A stretch of 64,000 bases of DNA from Azolla caroliniana (Eukaryota > Polypodiophyta): positions 2,418,001 through 2,482,000 of the forward strand of contig JBHGNT010000005.1 in the NCBI GenBank assembly GCA_043228905.1, in the 5' to 3' direction. Below the pieces are notes generated by a model that saw nothing but the letters and a program-made list of their open reading frames with translations, had not been told where the DNA came from and did not search any database. Of the stretch, positions 10,777 through 22,100 are shown one piece after another. A program made the translations under genes and the position numbers. Position 1 is the first letter of the stretch, and every line of letters begins with the position of its first letter.

Positions 10777-13700
10777 TTGAGTTATGACCCAATTTCAAAG
10801 TTTGGGCATCATGATAGAGATCATAAAAGACCTACAAAAAGAAGCATGTGGCTAGACGAAATCACATAATGCAACATGCCTCAAATTTGTAGGATCTTCA
10901 CCAACTCGCAATCTTATCAAAATCAATATAATCATTTGGGACAAGACATCTAGTAGTAGTCTTGGATTGGGATTCATGAATGAATGTAATAAGTTCAAAC
11001 GTTGGTTGATGCATTGGGTTGAAATGTGTACCTACATATATGTACTTACATGACCAATAGAGAATCATAAATGTAATTCTTTAAAACATTGATGCTTTAT
11101 AGATTACATGCATTTTGTATAACCATGCCATTATTAAATTGTTGCTGAATCTGTAATTTGTGTTTCTCAAGATTTACTTTGTTAGCGCACAATTTTATTC
11201 CAAAGTATCACACATAGTGCGTAATATACTCAAATACATTTGCAAATATTCTTTTTCGTATGTTGGCAAACGAATGTGTATGTTATGAAAACATACTTGC
11301 ATTTTTATTATTACATTTTTTACCTTAACTTTCTTACCTATAAAACCAATTTACCTTATAATATATAATGAATACAAAAGTATGGTATTTGGTATTTACC
11401 ATACTCGAACGATTGAAACATTCTCGAATGTGAATGCACGTATGGTACGTATTGTTCATGCTATGGTATCACATATATAAAAATATGATTACAGAGACTC
11501 AAACTACAACCTACAAATGTTCATTGTTGGTGAATTTGACATTATATATTTTCTCACAGAAAAACAACAATCAAATGAGAATTCTTTCACTAAAATACCC
11601 TGACATAGTTGTAACTTGTAAGTTTTGTATTGATGGATTTCTAGTAGTTGTGAAAACTTAGGAGTATTATTTTATTTTGGCGTTTTGTTTAGAAAAAATA
11701 TCTTAGCGTAGTTTATGGGGCCTATCAAATAAAATATGAAGTACATACATACAAACTGAATTCCTTTCTTCCAAAGTTACATTAACTAGCACTAGGTTTG
11801 TTGCTAAAACCAAAGACTTTTGATACCTTCAAATAATTTAGAAAAGCCTACATTATTCATACTTTCCCTAGAGATTTAATATATTATATTCATGTGAGGC
11901 GTTTCATTAAAGCATTATATCCACCATGTGAATTATATTACTTTACTTTGAAATGCCTTTCTTTTCCATGGATAATTGGGAAAGTTTTTGGATTGTACAT
12001 AATACATATTTTTGAGATATTGTATACTACAACTGGCGCCAAGATGCGGGTATAGTCGTTGAGTTTGCATAATTTCATAGTCACCTCACTACCACATTCT
12101 ATGTTTGTCCTTTTGATTCCCATTACATTGTCACTACCACATTGTATGCATTGGAGGTTTAGAACAACTTATTAAACCATTGTTAGAGGTTTTCTACTAA
12201 TCTGAGCACACACATATTAAAAGAATGTGTGCATTTGATTCTCGCATTATAACCCAGAATTAAGAATATTGTTTCCATAATAAATGTTAAATAAAAGGGG
12301 AACATATAAAAAAGTTCATGAATACTTGCTAGAGGAAATGAGTGTGTCGTTTCTATTGTCAATGACTCTACACATTATTCTTAAAGCCACTCTTTAATAA
12401 AGTGATCCTACTCTATACCATTTCAGCGAAGATAATATGTGTATTGCACGTTCTTTTTGGGTAAAAGGTTGATGGGCATCACACCAATCTCATCTACGGA
12501 AAATATCCTCACGAATGGCCAATGATACACCAGTCGAAGTAATTGTTGAAATGTTGTATGCTCTATAGATAATCATGAAATATCGTTGCACGAATCTGTT
12601 AGTATCTCAACATAACGCGCTAAAAGGTTTATAAGATGTAGTACAAAAACATTGATACGAGATGTTCTTCAAGCATTGGTGTAAGTTGTAACAGTTTTAC
12701 TTTTAACCACTCCTGACGTAATAGCAATTTGTTTTGATGTACATTTTTTTAACTCTTTCCCTCATTAAAACCTTGTCACCAAATACTGAAAGTTGTTCAC
12801 TATGAGATTCTAGAAGGTTTAAGTGTTCTATCCCCTCCCCCTTTAATAGGAGCTATCCACTTTTTTCGTAAGCATAGTTGTACGTCCTAACACATCAACA
12901 ATCGAAAGTACTCAAGGAATTCAATTCGAAAACAAAATAATCTCAATGATATTCTACACTTGCCAAAGAAGATCACTTTGTGCTTTCTAAAAGATGTTTT
13001 TCAGCCGTACGGTTTCAGATACAAAACTATTGTATAATTCTTATATACAAATTTATTAGTTTCTACAAGCCACTATGAGTAAAGCACAAATGTTCCATTC
13101 TATAGTAACCTCATCTTGCGCCATTCTATCTATATAACCAACCCATAAATGGCATCAAAATCTGTTGACATCAAAAATACGTATAAATTGAAAATTTGAT
13201 AAAACAATAAATATTTTATGCATTTGACAATATGTCATGCTTTTTGTTTACTAACTCAAAATCACCGGAACAAGATTTGATTTAGTAATGGTTATGAACA
13301 AGATTTGGTTTAACACACCTTTCTTTAGTAATGTGCTACTAAGTAACAAGATTTGGTCTTCTATAAAAAGTAAGTAATGCAATGAGTTTTAATCAATGTC
13401 TCACCCCTAACTAATCAATGTGCTTATGCGACAATTGCTAATAAGTAACGTGTTTAATTAATGTAGATTAACTATTTAATCAATTGATTAAGCAAAAAGT
13501 GTGACCTTTCAAAAAATACATGGGGATTATATGATAGAGAATGTCATTTGGTCAATTGGATGGGCAAATATTGTGAAAAGAGAATTTAGACAAAATCATA
13601 ATATGTCACAATTAGTAAGGTTGCTATTATCGACTAACCTGTGAATCCATTAGTAACTCAACCTATGGATCTATTTGTAACTTGGTTTTACTTTTTGAAC

Positions 13701-14268
13701 TTTTGATTGTGTGTCATTCCAGCATAGAAAGCATATTCACACAATCTTTATGCAAGGTTTATAGAGAGGCACTCAAAGGTATGGTTGAGTTTGAGACATA
13801 CATTTATGGTGTCATGGGTTTGTATGCTCATTCAAGATACTATGTTCATCACATGTGATCTAGGTTTTGATACTTATAAATTCCTTACCCTAAACTATCT
13901 CAAATTATATAACATGGAAGGTTAACTAGTCGTTGGTTTTCTCGATAGGTATGATTATCACCAAAATACCACCAGAAGTAAGCTAATGGTACGAGAGTGA
14001 GGAACTAAATAATATCATATGTAAATGCATGTAGGAGACAATAAGAGGAGATCAAATGATTAATTACAATCGTAATCATTTAGGAAAGATAAATCAGTTA
14101 CATGGGTTTATCTCAAATATACCCCTTTGTAAAAGCTATACATTGACAATTGTTTTCCCAAAATTGGGTTGGTAAAAGTATTTTTAAGGGTAAAAGACAA
14201 TGAAGACATCATTGTTGAAGTGTAAAATGTGAGGTGAATTGTGCCATTTTGAAGGTTTTCCGCGGGTA
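10777..14268. other. Long AT-rich stretch with no recognised gene
   Basis: About 3.5 kb without a credible coding region, RNA gene or element boundary that I can support. Open frames are short and lack family motifs. Confidence 0.5.
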
Positions 14269-15061
14269 TGTGTTGAAACGGGTGGGACCACCGGGGTCTC
14301 AAACCAAGGACCCAGTGAGAAAGGATTTCCGGATCGTTTCTGGATAACTTCGCCGGATTGATCCCCGGCTACCGGAAGTTGAGCTCACAGGCTCGGAGAC
14401 GTATATTGTTCCGGACCGGTTGCCGGATAGCAGCGATGAGCTCACAGGCTCACTCACTCGGATACGCACACTCAAACAGGAATAGCACATAAATAAGAAC
14501 ACAGGGATGCCCAAACACATAGAGAGACTTAGCAAAACTACTGATTAATAGAGAAAACAAAAGGATTACAATAGGACGTGGCCAGCAACAGAGCTTCGAG
14601 CTCCCAAGGCTCACGCACACAGACGATAGCGAGCCTCCGATCGGGCGCACACGGGCTACCAGCGTGAAACGGAGGTCTCACAACACGACGACAGAAACAT
14701 AGATTAGGAAGGCAAGTTTTGCAAAGCTCGGTTCGGTAGCACTTCGTCCTCCAAAATCGTGGATCCCTTTTCAGCTTCTCTCTCCCCCTCTATAGCTCAA
14801 GAAGGAGAGGGAGACCGACCGTTACATCAGGCTGTTAAGACAACCACTTTCTATCCTCGATTCTCTCACATCATACCTTCTCATTCCTCTCTTTCTGTGG
14901 GACATTAAAGTGCCCATCAAAATCACACTCTCTAGTATTAGTCCTATGCTATTTACACACTTATGTACATAAAGAAAAATTTCGTGTGCATCCGCGCACA
15001 CCCATTCACGCGCATCTAGCAAAATTTTCTCCTTGTAGCCGGAATTCCCCACGACAACACA
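14269..15061. mobile_element. Probable solo LTR, GC-rich island
   Basis: A 793-bp stretch starts TGTGTTG and ends CAACACA, a perfect 7-bp inverted pair of the TG...CA type. It is much richer in G and C than its surroundings and codes for nothing recognisable. GAGCTCACAGGCTC occurs twice within it. I see no matching 5-bp duplication at the borders and no second copy in the window, so solo LTR is the best but not the only reading. Confidence 0.4.
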
Positions 15062-15094
15062 TTTTTCTCTTTTTCTTTATTATTATTATTGGAA

Positions 15095-15160
15095 ATTACC
15101 TTACATTAGTGGTAAGTTCATATATTACTACTATCTATGTCATGTGTTCGAAACTTAATT
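15095..15160 (+). repeat. tRNA-derived SINE-like sequence
   Basis: CATTAGTGGTAAGTT resembles a tRNA D-arm/A-box, and TGTTCGAAAC about 40 bases later resembles a B-box. The spacing fits an internal Pol III promoter. It cannot be a tRNA gene because no acceptor or anticodon stem pairs. A TC run follows directly (15169-15196). Similar pairs occur at 18819, 25341, 59400 and 62066. Confidence 0.4.
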
Positions 15161-15165
15161 TTGTC

Positions 15166-15168
<3 letters not shown>

Positions 15169-15196
<28 letters not shown>
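15169..15196. repeat. TC microsatellite
   Basis: Uninterrupted TC dinucleotides just 3' of the SINE-like sequence. Confidence 0.95.
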
Positions 15197-15199
<3 letters not shown>

Positions 15200-15734
15200 A
15201 TAAAGCAAGAATGCCTATTGATCATCAAAATTGGCCTCTTTATGGACGATTCTAATTCTAATTCTAATTCTCGTTCGTTAGTGTCATGTCATAGTAACAT
15301 TTTATGTTAGTGTCATGTTTTCTTCATATTCTCGAATATATGTATTAATAATGAGTTTTTGAACGTTTGATTATAATTTGTAATGACATATTTTGATTAA
15401 ATCTCTATAGTTCATACTCATTTTTTTTTAAAGTTCTAAAGTGAAGAAATTGATACCTTCATTACTTGCAAGACGAGAACATTGATGATTGCAAGATGAG
15501 CTCATCATCAATACAATTATGTCCTTGAACTATTTGATTTTTATGTTTGTGCTTTCTAATGTTTAGTAGTAGTTAGAAAATTCCTAAGTTTTGAACTTTC
15601 AATTGTGTTGACATGTGATTCAATCAATACATAATATAGACCATAGTCATTTTTTGAAATTCAACTTAAAAATCAAATCCAACTTTGAGATGATTTACCA
15701 TACACGTTTGAATGAATCATTCTCGAATGCGAAT
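15200..15734. other. Intergenic AT-rich sequence
   Basis: No feature is recognised before the LINE fragment begins. Confidence 0.5.
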
Positions 15735-16010
15735 GCATGTATGGTTCATTCTATGGCCAGATGGATGCCTTTAATGCAAGTAGTTGGTGCTATGAATGCA
15801 CAAGAGGTAAACTCGTCAAGACCCTTTTTGCGAGATGCTTAAAGACCGTATCCTCTCGTTTCCGGGTTTGGATGTTGATCACATGCTTCACCCTTTGGTA
15901 TGTCTAGAAAGCAAGTTGCCTAAAGGTCTTCCAAGATCTGGTACGCCCCCCGAAGGAAATGATCATGGATATTTTGTTCATGATAATCAACTGCCTACAA
16001 GGGTAGTTGT
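15735..16010 (+). mobile_element. LINE C-terminal fragment, left half (outer host of the nest)
   Basis: The plus strand reads SSWCYECTRGKLVKT, then VWMLITCFTLWYV-KASCLKVF, then EMIMDI, then INCLQG. This matches step by step the minus-strand LINE at 49395-50460 (SWCYVCMRGKIVK, IWMLIAGFTLWYIWKA, EMIMDIW, ISCLRG). One TGG has become TAG. The protein resumes at 35511 with QLYEACNHSDDVV, the exact continuation in the other copy (QLEEICSHSNDVV). Gypsy A is inserted at that codon. Confidence 0.8.
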
Positions 16011-16170
16011 TGTCATGAACACGTGACCATTATGGCGTCACTTGGGCTTTAACCTAGGATCTTGTAATCCATAATTGAAAACCCCAACCCTTAAGGTAGC
16101 TTATTGCCATATGATTTTAGGATAAAAGTTACTTTTTGTAATATATTGATTATTCTAAAAACTCTGGATA

Positions 16171-16245
16171 ATTCTAGAATGTTCTAGAATGTCCTAGAAC
16201 ATCTTAGAACATTCTAGGTCTAGAACATTCTAGAATATTATAGAA
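16171..16245 (+). promoter_or_regulatory. Heat-shock-element (HSE) pentamer array, left LTR
   Basis: Nine contiguous 5-base units alternate nTTCn and nGAAn: aTTCt aGAAt gTTCt aGAAt, then gTCCt aGAAc aTCTt aGAAc, then aTTCt. Seven are perfect. A second cluster, aGAAc aTTCt aGAAt, follows after a 6-base gap. Three alternating units already make a canonical heat-shock-factor site. The array ends about 25 bases before a TATA box. HSE-bearing LTRs that respond to heat are known from the copia element ONSEN of Arabidopsis. Confidence 0.75.
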
Positions 16246-16270
16246 ATCTCTAAGCTATTCTATAGGAACC

Positions 16271-16278
16271 TATAAATA
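16271..16278 (+). promoter_or_regulatory. TATA box of gypsy A LTR
   Basis: TATAAATA in CCTATAAATATAG, correctly placed downstream of the HSE array and in the sense direction of the element. Confidence 0.65.
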
Positions 16279-16443
16279 TAGACATACATGTCTTCTCAAA
16301 TCAATTCGAATCAACACCAACCGTTAGCTCTCATTGCCTATTTTGTATCAATTCTCTTTCTCTTTCTATCGTAATACACCCATTCTTCTCTTATCATTTC
16401 GTTCATTTCTTCTTGTGTTCTCTTTTATCCTTCTTCCATCACA

Positions 16444-16824
16444 TCAAGGAGAATCTTGCACATGGGTTTATTCGACATTCAAATTCTCTAGCTGGTGCTC
16501 CTATTGTTTTTGTGAAGAAAAAGGACAACTTGCTTCATTTGGTCATGGATTAGCGAGGCTTAAATAAAGTCACCATAAGAAATAGGTATGCTCTACCTTT
16601 AATCTCCAGTCTTTTAGAGCGAATTGGTGGGGCAAAGCATTTTACCAAAATTGATCTAAGGGGCGCATATAATCTTGTTTGAATTCGAATGGTGGATGAG
16701 TGGAAACTACATTTCGCACTCTGTATGGTCATTTTAAGTATACAATCATGCCTTTCGGGCTCACAAATGCATCCACAGTTTATCAACATATGACAAATGA
16801 CATTTTCTGGGATTTCTTGGATAT
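16444..16824 (+). pseudogene. Gypsy A reverse transcriptase, left fragment
   Basis: The LTR passes straight into LAHGFIRHSNSLAGAPIVFVK, then the [15 protein letters not shown] box, then [21 protein letters not shown], the early RT motifs of Ty3/gypsy. Stops interrupt it. It ends in TNDIFWDFLDIF, where copia B is inserted. The RT resumes at 33766 with LIIYLDDLLIYS, the catalytic box. Confidence 0.85.
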
Positions 16825-16829
16825 CTTTC

Positions 16830-17269
16830 TATTAAGTAATTAGGTAATTAACTAGGGTTAATTAGCGACTAATTATATGGTTACGTTAAGCAGCGGAAAA
16901 TTAGTATGATATGCGCGTGAGAGTGTGTGAGAGGAAGAGAGAGAGAGAGAGGAAGTTACACTTGAACACAAAGATAAATGGGGGATGATTGACTATATTG
17001 TAAAGTGTCATCACATACAAAAATACCCACAATGAGGTATATATACAACCCATGTGCAAAGGTGCACATGTGTGGGTAGAACATAGGTACTTATGTGTAA
17101 GTCCTACATTAAATGTACTAAGGAGTGGAGGATCTAAAATATCCTACTTAAGTACAAGGTCCTATTTAAAGGCTTAAGGTCAACACATTAACTAGATTCG
17201 ATCTAGGTAACTACTAAGTTATATGTGTTGACTAACTAGATTAAACTAGTTGAGCTTGATATCTCAACA
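16830..17269 (-). repeat. 3' LTR of copia B (left)
   Basis: A 440-bp LTR matching 33219-33622. On the plus strand it begins TATTAAGTAATT where the right copy has TGTTAAGTAATT, so one terminal base is mutated. It ends GATATCTCAACA. Two extra blocks are present compared with the right copy: a 14-bp GA-rich block near 16935-16950 and an 18-bp block near 17145. Confidence 0.85.
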
Positions 17270-17284
17270 CGCCCCCTCAAGCTC
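17270..17284 (-). promoter_or_regulatory. Polypurine tract of copia B
   Basis: On the minus strand GAGCTTGAGGGGGCG directly precedes the TGTTGAGATATC start of the 3' LTR. Confidence 0.8.
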
Positions 17285-17329
17285 AAGTGTGAGGCGTCCA
17301 ACGTCCGGTTTAGCTTCCTTCGGCTTCAT

Positions 17330-17570
17330 CAGCATCGGTGCGGCTTGCGGCTTTCTTCGTGGTGTTGCGCGGCTTTCTTCGCGTCTTCGTGGCTTCATTG
17401 CGCGGCTCTATAGCACGGCTTTCTTCACGTCTTCGCGGCTTCGTTGCGCGGTTCTCCGCGTCTTCGCGGCCTCGTTGCGTGGCTCTCCGCGGCTTTATTG
17501 CTCGATTTTCTTCACATCTTTGCGGCTTTGTTGCACGGCTCTTCGCGACTTATTCTCCCCCTCAAGCTTG
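17330..17570 (-). repeat. GC-rich degenerate minisatellite in copia B
   Basis: Imperfect repeats built from GCGGCTTTCTTCGC and GTCTTCGCGGCTTCG. They occupy the place where RT and RNase H should be, between the integrase end and the PPT. Open frames on the plus strand here (arginine/serine/leucine-rich) are repeat shadows. Confidence 0.75.
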
Positions 17571-18273
17571 TGACGAAGGCTTGGATGCTCGGGCTCTTGT
17601 TCGGCCACTACCTTCATCGCGAGGGCATAGTGATGGGCCATATACTCGTTGTAGGCGTAATGAGTGACTTGGGTCTTCGCTCGTGATGAGCAACAGAGTT
17701 TCTCGTTTGTCGATGTGAGTGCCTTCTTTACTCCGAGTGTCCTCATGATGGGTACACTGAACTCACTGTCTAGTGAGCGAGCCGAATCATCTGAATCATG
17801 GTCGTCGGGGTGGACCTCGACTTCGTATTCGGGCATCTTACCTTTGCCTTTGTCCGATGTCGGACTTGGCTGCAACGTGTTTTCATCGCATGGAGGCTCT
17901 TGTGGGCCAATTAGCTCGGTAGAGCTTGGATTGTCCTTCGGTGGAGGACTTGGCCGAGTTTCGTCGTCCGAGTTGGCGTTCAACTCTTCCTCGATCGGGT
18001 CGGATGGAGTCGCATCGGGCTTATACCAAGATGCCGATTCGTCAGAAACGACGTCGCGACTTATCCGCACCGCTCAGGTCGAAGGGTTGAAGCACTTGTA
18101 CGCCTTTTTCGCGGACAAGTATCCTATGTGGATACATTCTTCCAACTTCGCGTCGGGCTTCTCTCGACTTTCGTTCGGGATGCGTACATTCGCAATGCTT
18201 CCGAACACCTTGAGGTGCGAGAGGATGGGCTTCCTTCCAACGAAGATTTCGTATGGAGTAAGCTCGTGCACGC
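17571..18273 (-). pseudogene. Copia B pol, integrase C-terminal part
   Basis: Reading on the minus strand from the gypsy C border: HELTPYEIFVGRKP, LKVFGSIANVRIP, LEECIHIGYLSAKKAYKCF, the usual copia integrase C-terminal region. After a stop comes an acidic linker rich in S, D, P and E. A short phrase (YNEYMAHHYALAMKVV) then recalls the start of a copia RT before homology ends. The HELTPYE part joins directly to MNRCTTNS at 25653, which confirms that gypsy C interrupted this gene. Confidence 0.75.
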
Positions 18274-18818
18274 TGTCGTGCCTTTCGGCTCCGGATCGTT
18301 GCGTGAGTCGGGTGGGAACCACAGAGGTCTTGGACTAGGAGAAAGAAGTTCGTGAGATAGAGATTAATTATGAGTAAATAGCAAAGAGAAAGATAAGAAA
18401 CTCGTGAATCACACGAGTATACTATATTAATTGGTACTTAGGGTGTTAAGAGAGAAGTAGATGTATAAATCGTGAATCCCACGAATAATTTTTGTATTGG
18501 TTAATACTTAATCCAAATAATCAACAACCCTTTACATATTTCTCTCCTCCTTATATAAGGAAAGAAGAGCTAAGCATGGCTTCATGCTTTTTTTTTTTTT
18601 TTTTACAAAAAGTGTTCATGTCCACTAAATGTCCATGTGATGCTTTTTTATTTCCTAAGTATAGGGCTCATGCACGCTAGATGTGCATGAGTTATTTTTA
18701 GTGTCTCGCGTTTTTCTTTTTCATATATTAAAAAAATACACGATTTACCTTTTAATAAAGGTATGCATAAATAAAGGTCTTATACGTATTAAATCTATAT
18801 TTAAAACACTTAAGATAA

Positions 18819-18885
18819 GTTAATGTAATGGTAAGGTTGGGGTTTGTCAACGTGGAGGTGCAGAGTTCGAATCACGCCCTGCGCA
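18819..18885 (+). repeat. tRNA-like A-box/B-box pair inside gypsy C LTR
   Basis: TAATGGTAAGG (A-box-like) and AGAGTTCGAATC (a good B-box) lie about 45 bases apart, in antisense to the element. The same copy is at 25341-25407 in the other LTR. It is probably a captured SINE or tRNA fragment. Confidence 0.4.
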
Positions 18886-18940
18886 GTAGTGAGTATTTCC
18901 TTTCTTTTTACATTTATGTCTCTTTCTTTTTACATTTGCC

Positions 18941-19053
18941 GGTATGCCGTTTTCTTCCTTGCCGGTATGCCGTTTTCCTCCTTGCCGGTATGCCGTTTTC
19001 CTCCTTTTCGGTATGCCGTTTTCCTCCTTGCCGGTATGCCGTTTTTTTCCGGT
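18941..19053. repeat. 23-bp minisatellite, five units
   Basis: Five tandem copies of a 23-base unit starting CCGGTATGCCGTTTTC, with small variants. The same array occurs in the right LTR at 25463-25575. Confidence 0.9.
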
Positions 19054-19117
19054 TCTCACCGAGCACTCCATTCTCTATCCGGAGGGACAAAAATATAATT
19101 TCCACATAGTGTGCAAC

Positions 19118-22100
19118 CTACACTACGACACTCACCCCCTCCAAACCCGCACATCCTCCGGTATGTGCCGAAGTTCTTGATTCTTCGTATCCGTCTTCAT
19201 CCGAAGCTTCCTCCGATTCTCCCCTTATGTCGACTATGAGTTGTAATCCACTTTCTTCGCTTCCCGCATCATTGTGGTCTTCGTCCGATTGCTCCTCGTT
19301 GTCGGCCTCGACTTGGATCACATAAGGTTTGTCGTCGGTCCGCTTCTTGAAAATCTTCACCCGCTTCCCGGCTATAGGCACTCGTAGTATTGTTCCATCC
19401 AACTCGGACAGTTGGTACGTCCCGTTGTCGAAGACCTTCCGAACCTCGTACGGCCCGAACCACCTTTTCGCGAATTTCCGCATCGTTGTATGTTGATGGT
19501 CCAAGCTACTATCATAGACGATCACCCAATCTCCTTCTTCAATCCTCCTCGGTCGTAGTCGGTGCTTTGTGTCGAACCGGCTTTTGTTCCGGAACCGTGC
19601 TTCTTGTTGTCGGCGTGACGCTTCCGCTACATCTTTCGGTCTTCCCTCCAGTTGTCGTATCCGGACCGCTAGTAGTTCTTCCCGGCTCATCTCTTCCTTC
19701 CACGGTAGTATTGTCCATGTCGCGATTGCGGTTTCCGTTGGCATTACCGGTGCTTGTCCGGTCATGAGTTCTGCCGGCATATAACCGGTCACGGAGCTAT
19801 GCGTCGTCCGATCCGCCCATAGTGCATACGGAAGTATTTGTGGCCAATCCTTCACCCTTCCGTCGCATGCCTTCGCAAGTGCTTTCACGATCGGACTATG
19901 TCCTCGTTCGATCTTCCCGTTGGCCTCCGGATTGTAGGCCGTTGTCAACGTTAACCGAACTCCATGTTTGGCGAAGAATCCCCTAGCTTTGTCCGAGTCG
20001 AGTTCTCCCCGGTCCGCAATCACTTGTCCTACACAGCCGTACCTACAAAACACTTCTTCCAAAAGAAATTGGCACACCGCGGCACACGTTTTCCTCCGAA
20101 GCGCTCGACCTTCAACTTGGTTTGTGAGATCTTCTCGAGCTAACACCAAGTATTTCTTTTGTCCAATCCCGGTCGGCATAGCTACAATGTCGACCATCCA
20201 CTTGAAGTTGATTGTCGGTGAGAATGTCGGATGCAGCTCATCTCGGTGTCGGACCCCGGAGTAGACTTGACATTTCTCGCAGCTTTCTGTGAACTCCGCG
20301 ACATCTCTATACATGTTCTTCCACCAATACCTTTGCTTGATTTTCACAAAAGTTGCCCATGTTCCTCGATGTCCAGCCCAATCGGATTCGTGGAACTCGG
20401 ACATTATCCGGTTTCGTTGCTCTTTCGTCCCGACTACTCGAAGTGGTATCCCATCCGGTCTTTTCGGCGTCCTCCATATTAAACCGTTTTCCAAGAAGAA
20501 CTTTTGGACTTGCCTCTTCTTCCTTCGGATCTCGGCTCTCCTTTCTTTATCATTGGTTGAATCCTCGACCTCTTGTAGCATCTTCCCGATCATCAAGGTT
20601 TCCCCCTCGTATTCTTCTTCCCGGAATTCTCGGATCACGTTCACTCGGCATATGGATTCTGACGTGAAGTAGTCTTCGGAAACTTCTTCATTATCTGATT
20701 CGGTTATGTCGTCTTCAAACCGCGCCCTCGATAACATGTCCGCTACCGCGTTGTCCTTCCCCGAGATGTGTCGAACCTCCGGATTAAGTGACTTGACATA
20801 TGCAACCCACCTTAGCATAGCCACATCCGGTATCGTACAACACCGCATCATCCCGAGTATCGGAAGACAATCCGTCTCGATCACCACTTCAGCTCCGATC
20901 AAATAATCCCGATCCGATTTTATCGCCGACACGACTCCCCACAATTCTCTTTTGACTTGTGCATATCCGCGTTGCCTTTCGTTGAGGACCTTTGCTCCAA
21001 ATCGGATCGGATACCGCGAACCATCCGAGTCGGCTTGATTGATGACCCACCTGATACCGGTTGGACTTGTATCAACCGTTACTATGATTGGTCGCTCGTA
21101 GCTTGGCTTCTTAAGTGATTCCGCCCTCCATAGTGTCTTCTTGAGCTTCCTCATGGCTTTAGCGTGTTCCGGTTTCCACTCGAATTTCTTACCTTTCCGC
21201 AACAAGTGATAGAGCGGGTCCGCTATATGTGCATAGTGCGGAATCCATATGTGATAGAATGCACACGCACCCAGAAACCTTCGGACTTCCGATGTTGACT
21301 CACATACTTCCTTCATAGCTCGAATCGCATCGATCTTTGTTGGTGACGGTCTTCGGCCGTAGGGTCCACATAGATGTCCGACCACCAATATTTCTTCTTG
21401 CCCGAATGCCGATTTCTCCCCGGAAAGTGTTAGGTGCACATCTTCTAGTTTTCGCAACACTTTCTCGCAATCATGAATATGGTCGACCACGAACTTTCGG
21501 CATCCCCGATCATCCATAGTCTCATCTTTTGCTTCCACCGCGCATCCTTTCATCGGAATGTCATCTAGAAACGTCATCGTTATCTCCGGGATGCAATCTC
21601 GAAGCACCTTGTTCATCGCGTTCATCATATGTGCAACCGAGTTTGTCGCTCCTTGTGGTAGTGTGCACATTCGAACTAGTCCTATCGGTGTCCGCATGGT
21701 AGTGATGTCTCGGCTCTCCACGGCTAGTTGGAATTGATCATACCCCGAGTATAGGTCCCCGATGGAGTATATCGCACGTCCGGCAAAAGCTTCCGCAAAT
21801 TCGTCCACTATCGGACCGACTCCCGAGTTCCGGATCGTGACCTTATTCACCGGTTGCAAGTCTTGGATAAATCGGAGTGACCCATTCTTCTTCGGAACCG
21901 TAAACCATCGATTTGAGTACGGAGCACTTGATGGCTCTAGAATCCCCATCGCCACCTTCTCCTTGAGCAAGTCGATGACTTTCGGAATATGCGCCCGTGG
22001 CACCAGAATCGGCTTCAGATTCCACGGTACATGGTCAATCGTAAAGATCACCATCGGCTCCACTATTCTCGGATCGACGCACCCTATCTCCCTTGATGTA

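Larger units (their letters stand above)
16011..16443 (+). repeat. Left LTR of gypsy A (3' end lost)
   Basis: Matches 35042-35475 over its length. It ends at TTCTTCCATCACA, whereas the right LTR continues for about 27 more bases. The internal deletion that removed PBS, gag and protease therefore probably began inside this LTR. It carries a heat-shock-element array and a TATA box. Its first 100 bases, read on the minus strand, resemble a tRNA-derived sequence. Confidence 0.8.
18274..19130 (-). repeat. 3' LTR of gypsy C (left)
   Basis: An 857-bp LTR on the plus strand reading TGTCGTGCC...CTACGACA. It differs from the right copy mainly in the length of a T-run (about 18590) and a few bases. It holds a five-unit minisatellite (18941-19053) and a tRNA-like A-box/B-box pair (18819-18885). 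Confidence 0.9.

Noticed and set aside
15095-15160. A functional tRNA gene
   Set aside because: A- and B-box-like motifs are present, but no acceptor stem, anticodon stem or consistent T-stem pairing is seen.
17250-17686. Arginine/serine/leucine-rich frames on the plus strand
   Set aside because: They are translations of a GC-rich degenerate repeat in copia B and lie in several frames at once.
18844-19180. Repeated direct units suggestive of a CRISPR array
   Set aside because: The 23-bp units are head-to-tail without spacers, lie in both LTRs of a retroelement, and this is plant nuclear DNA.
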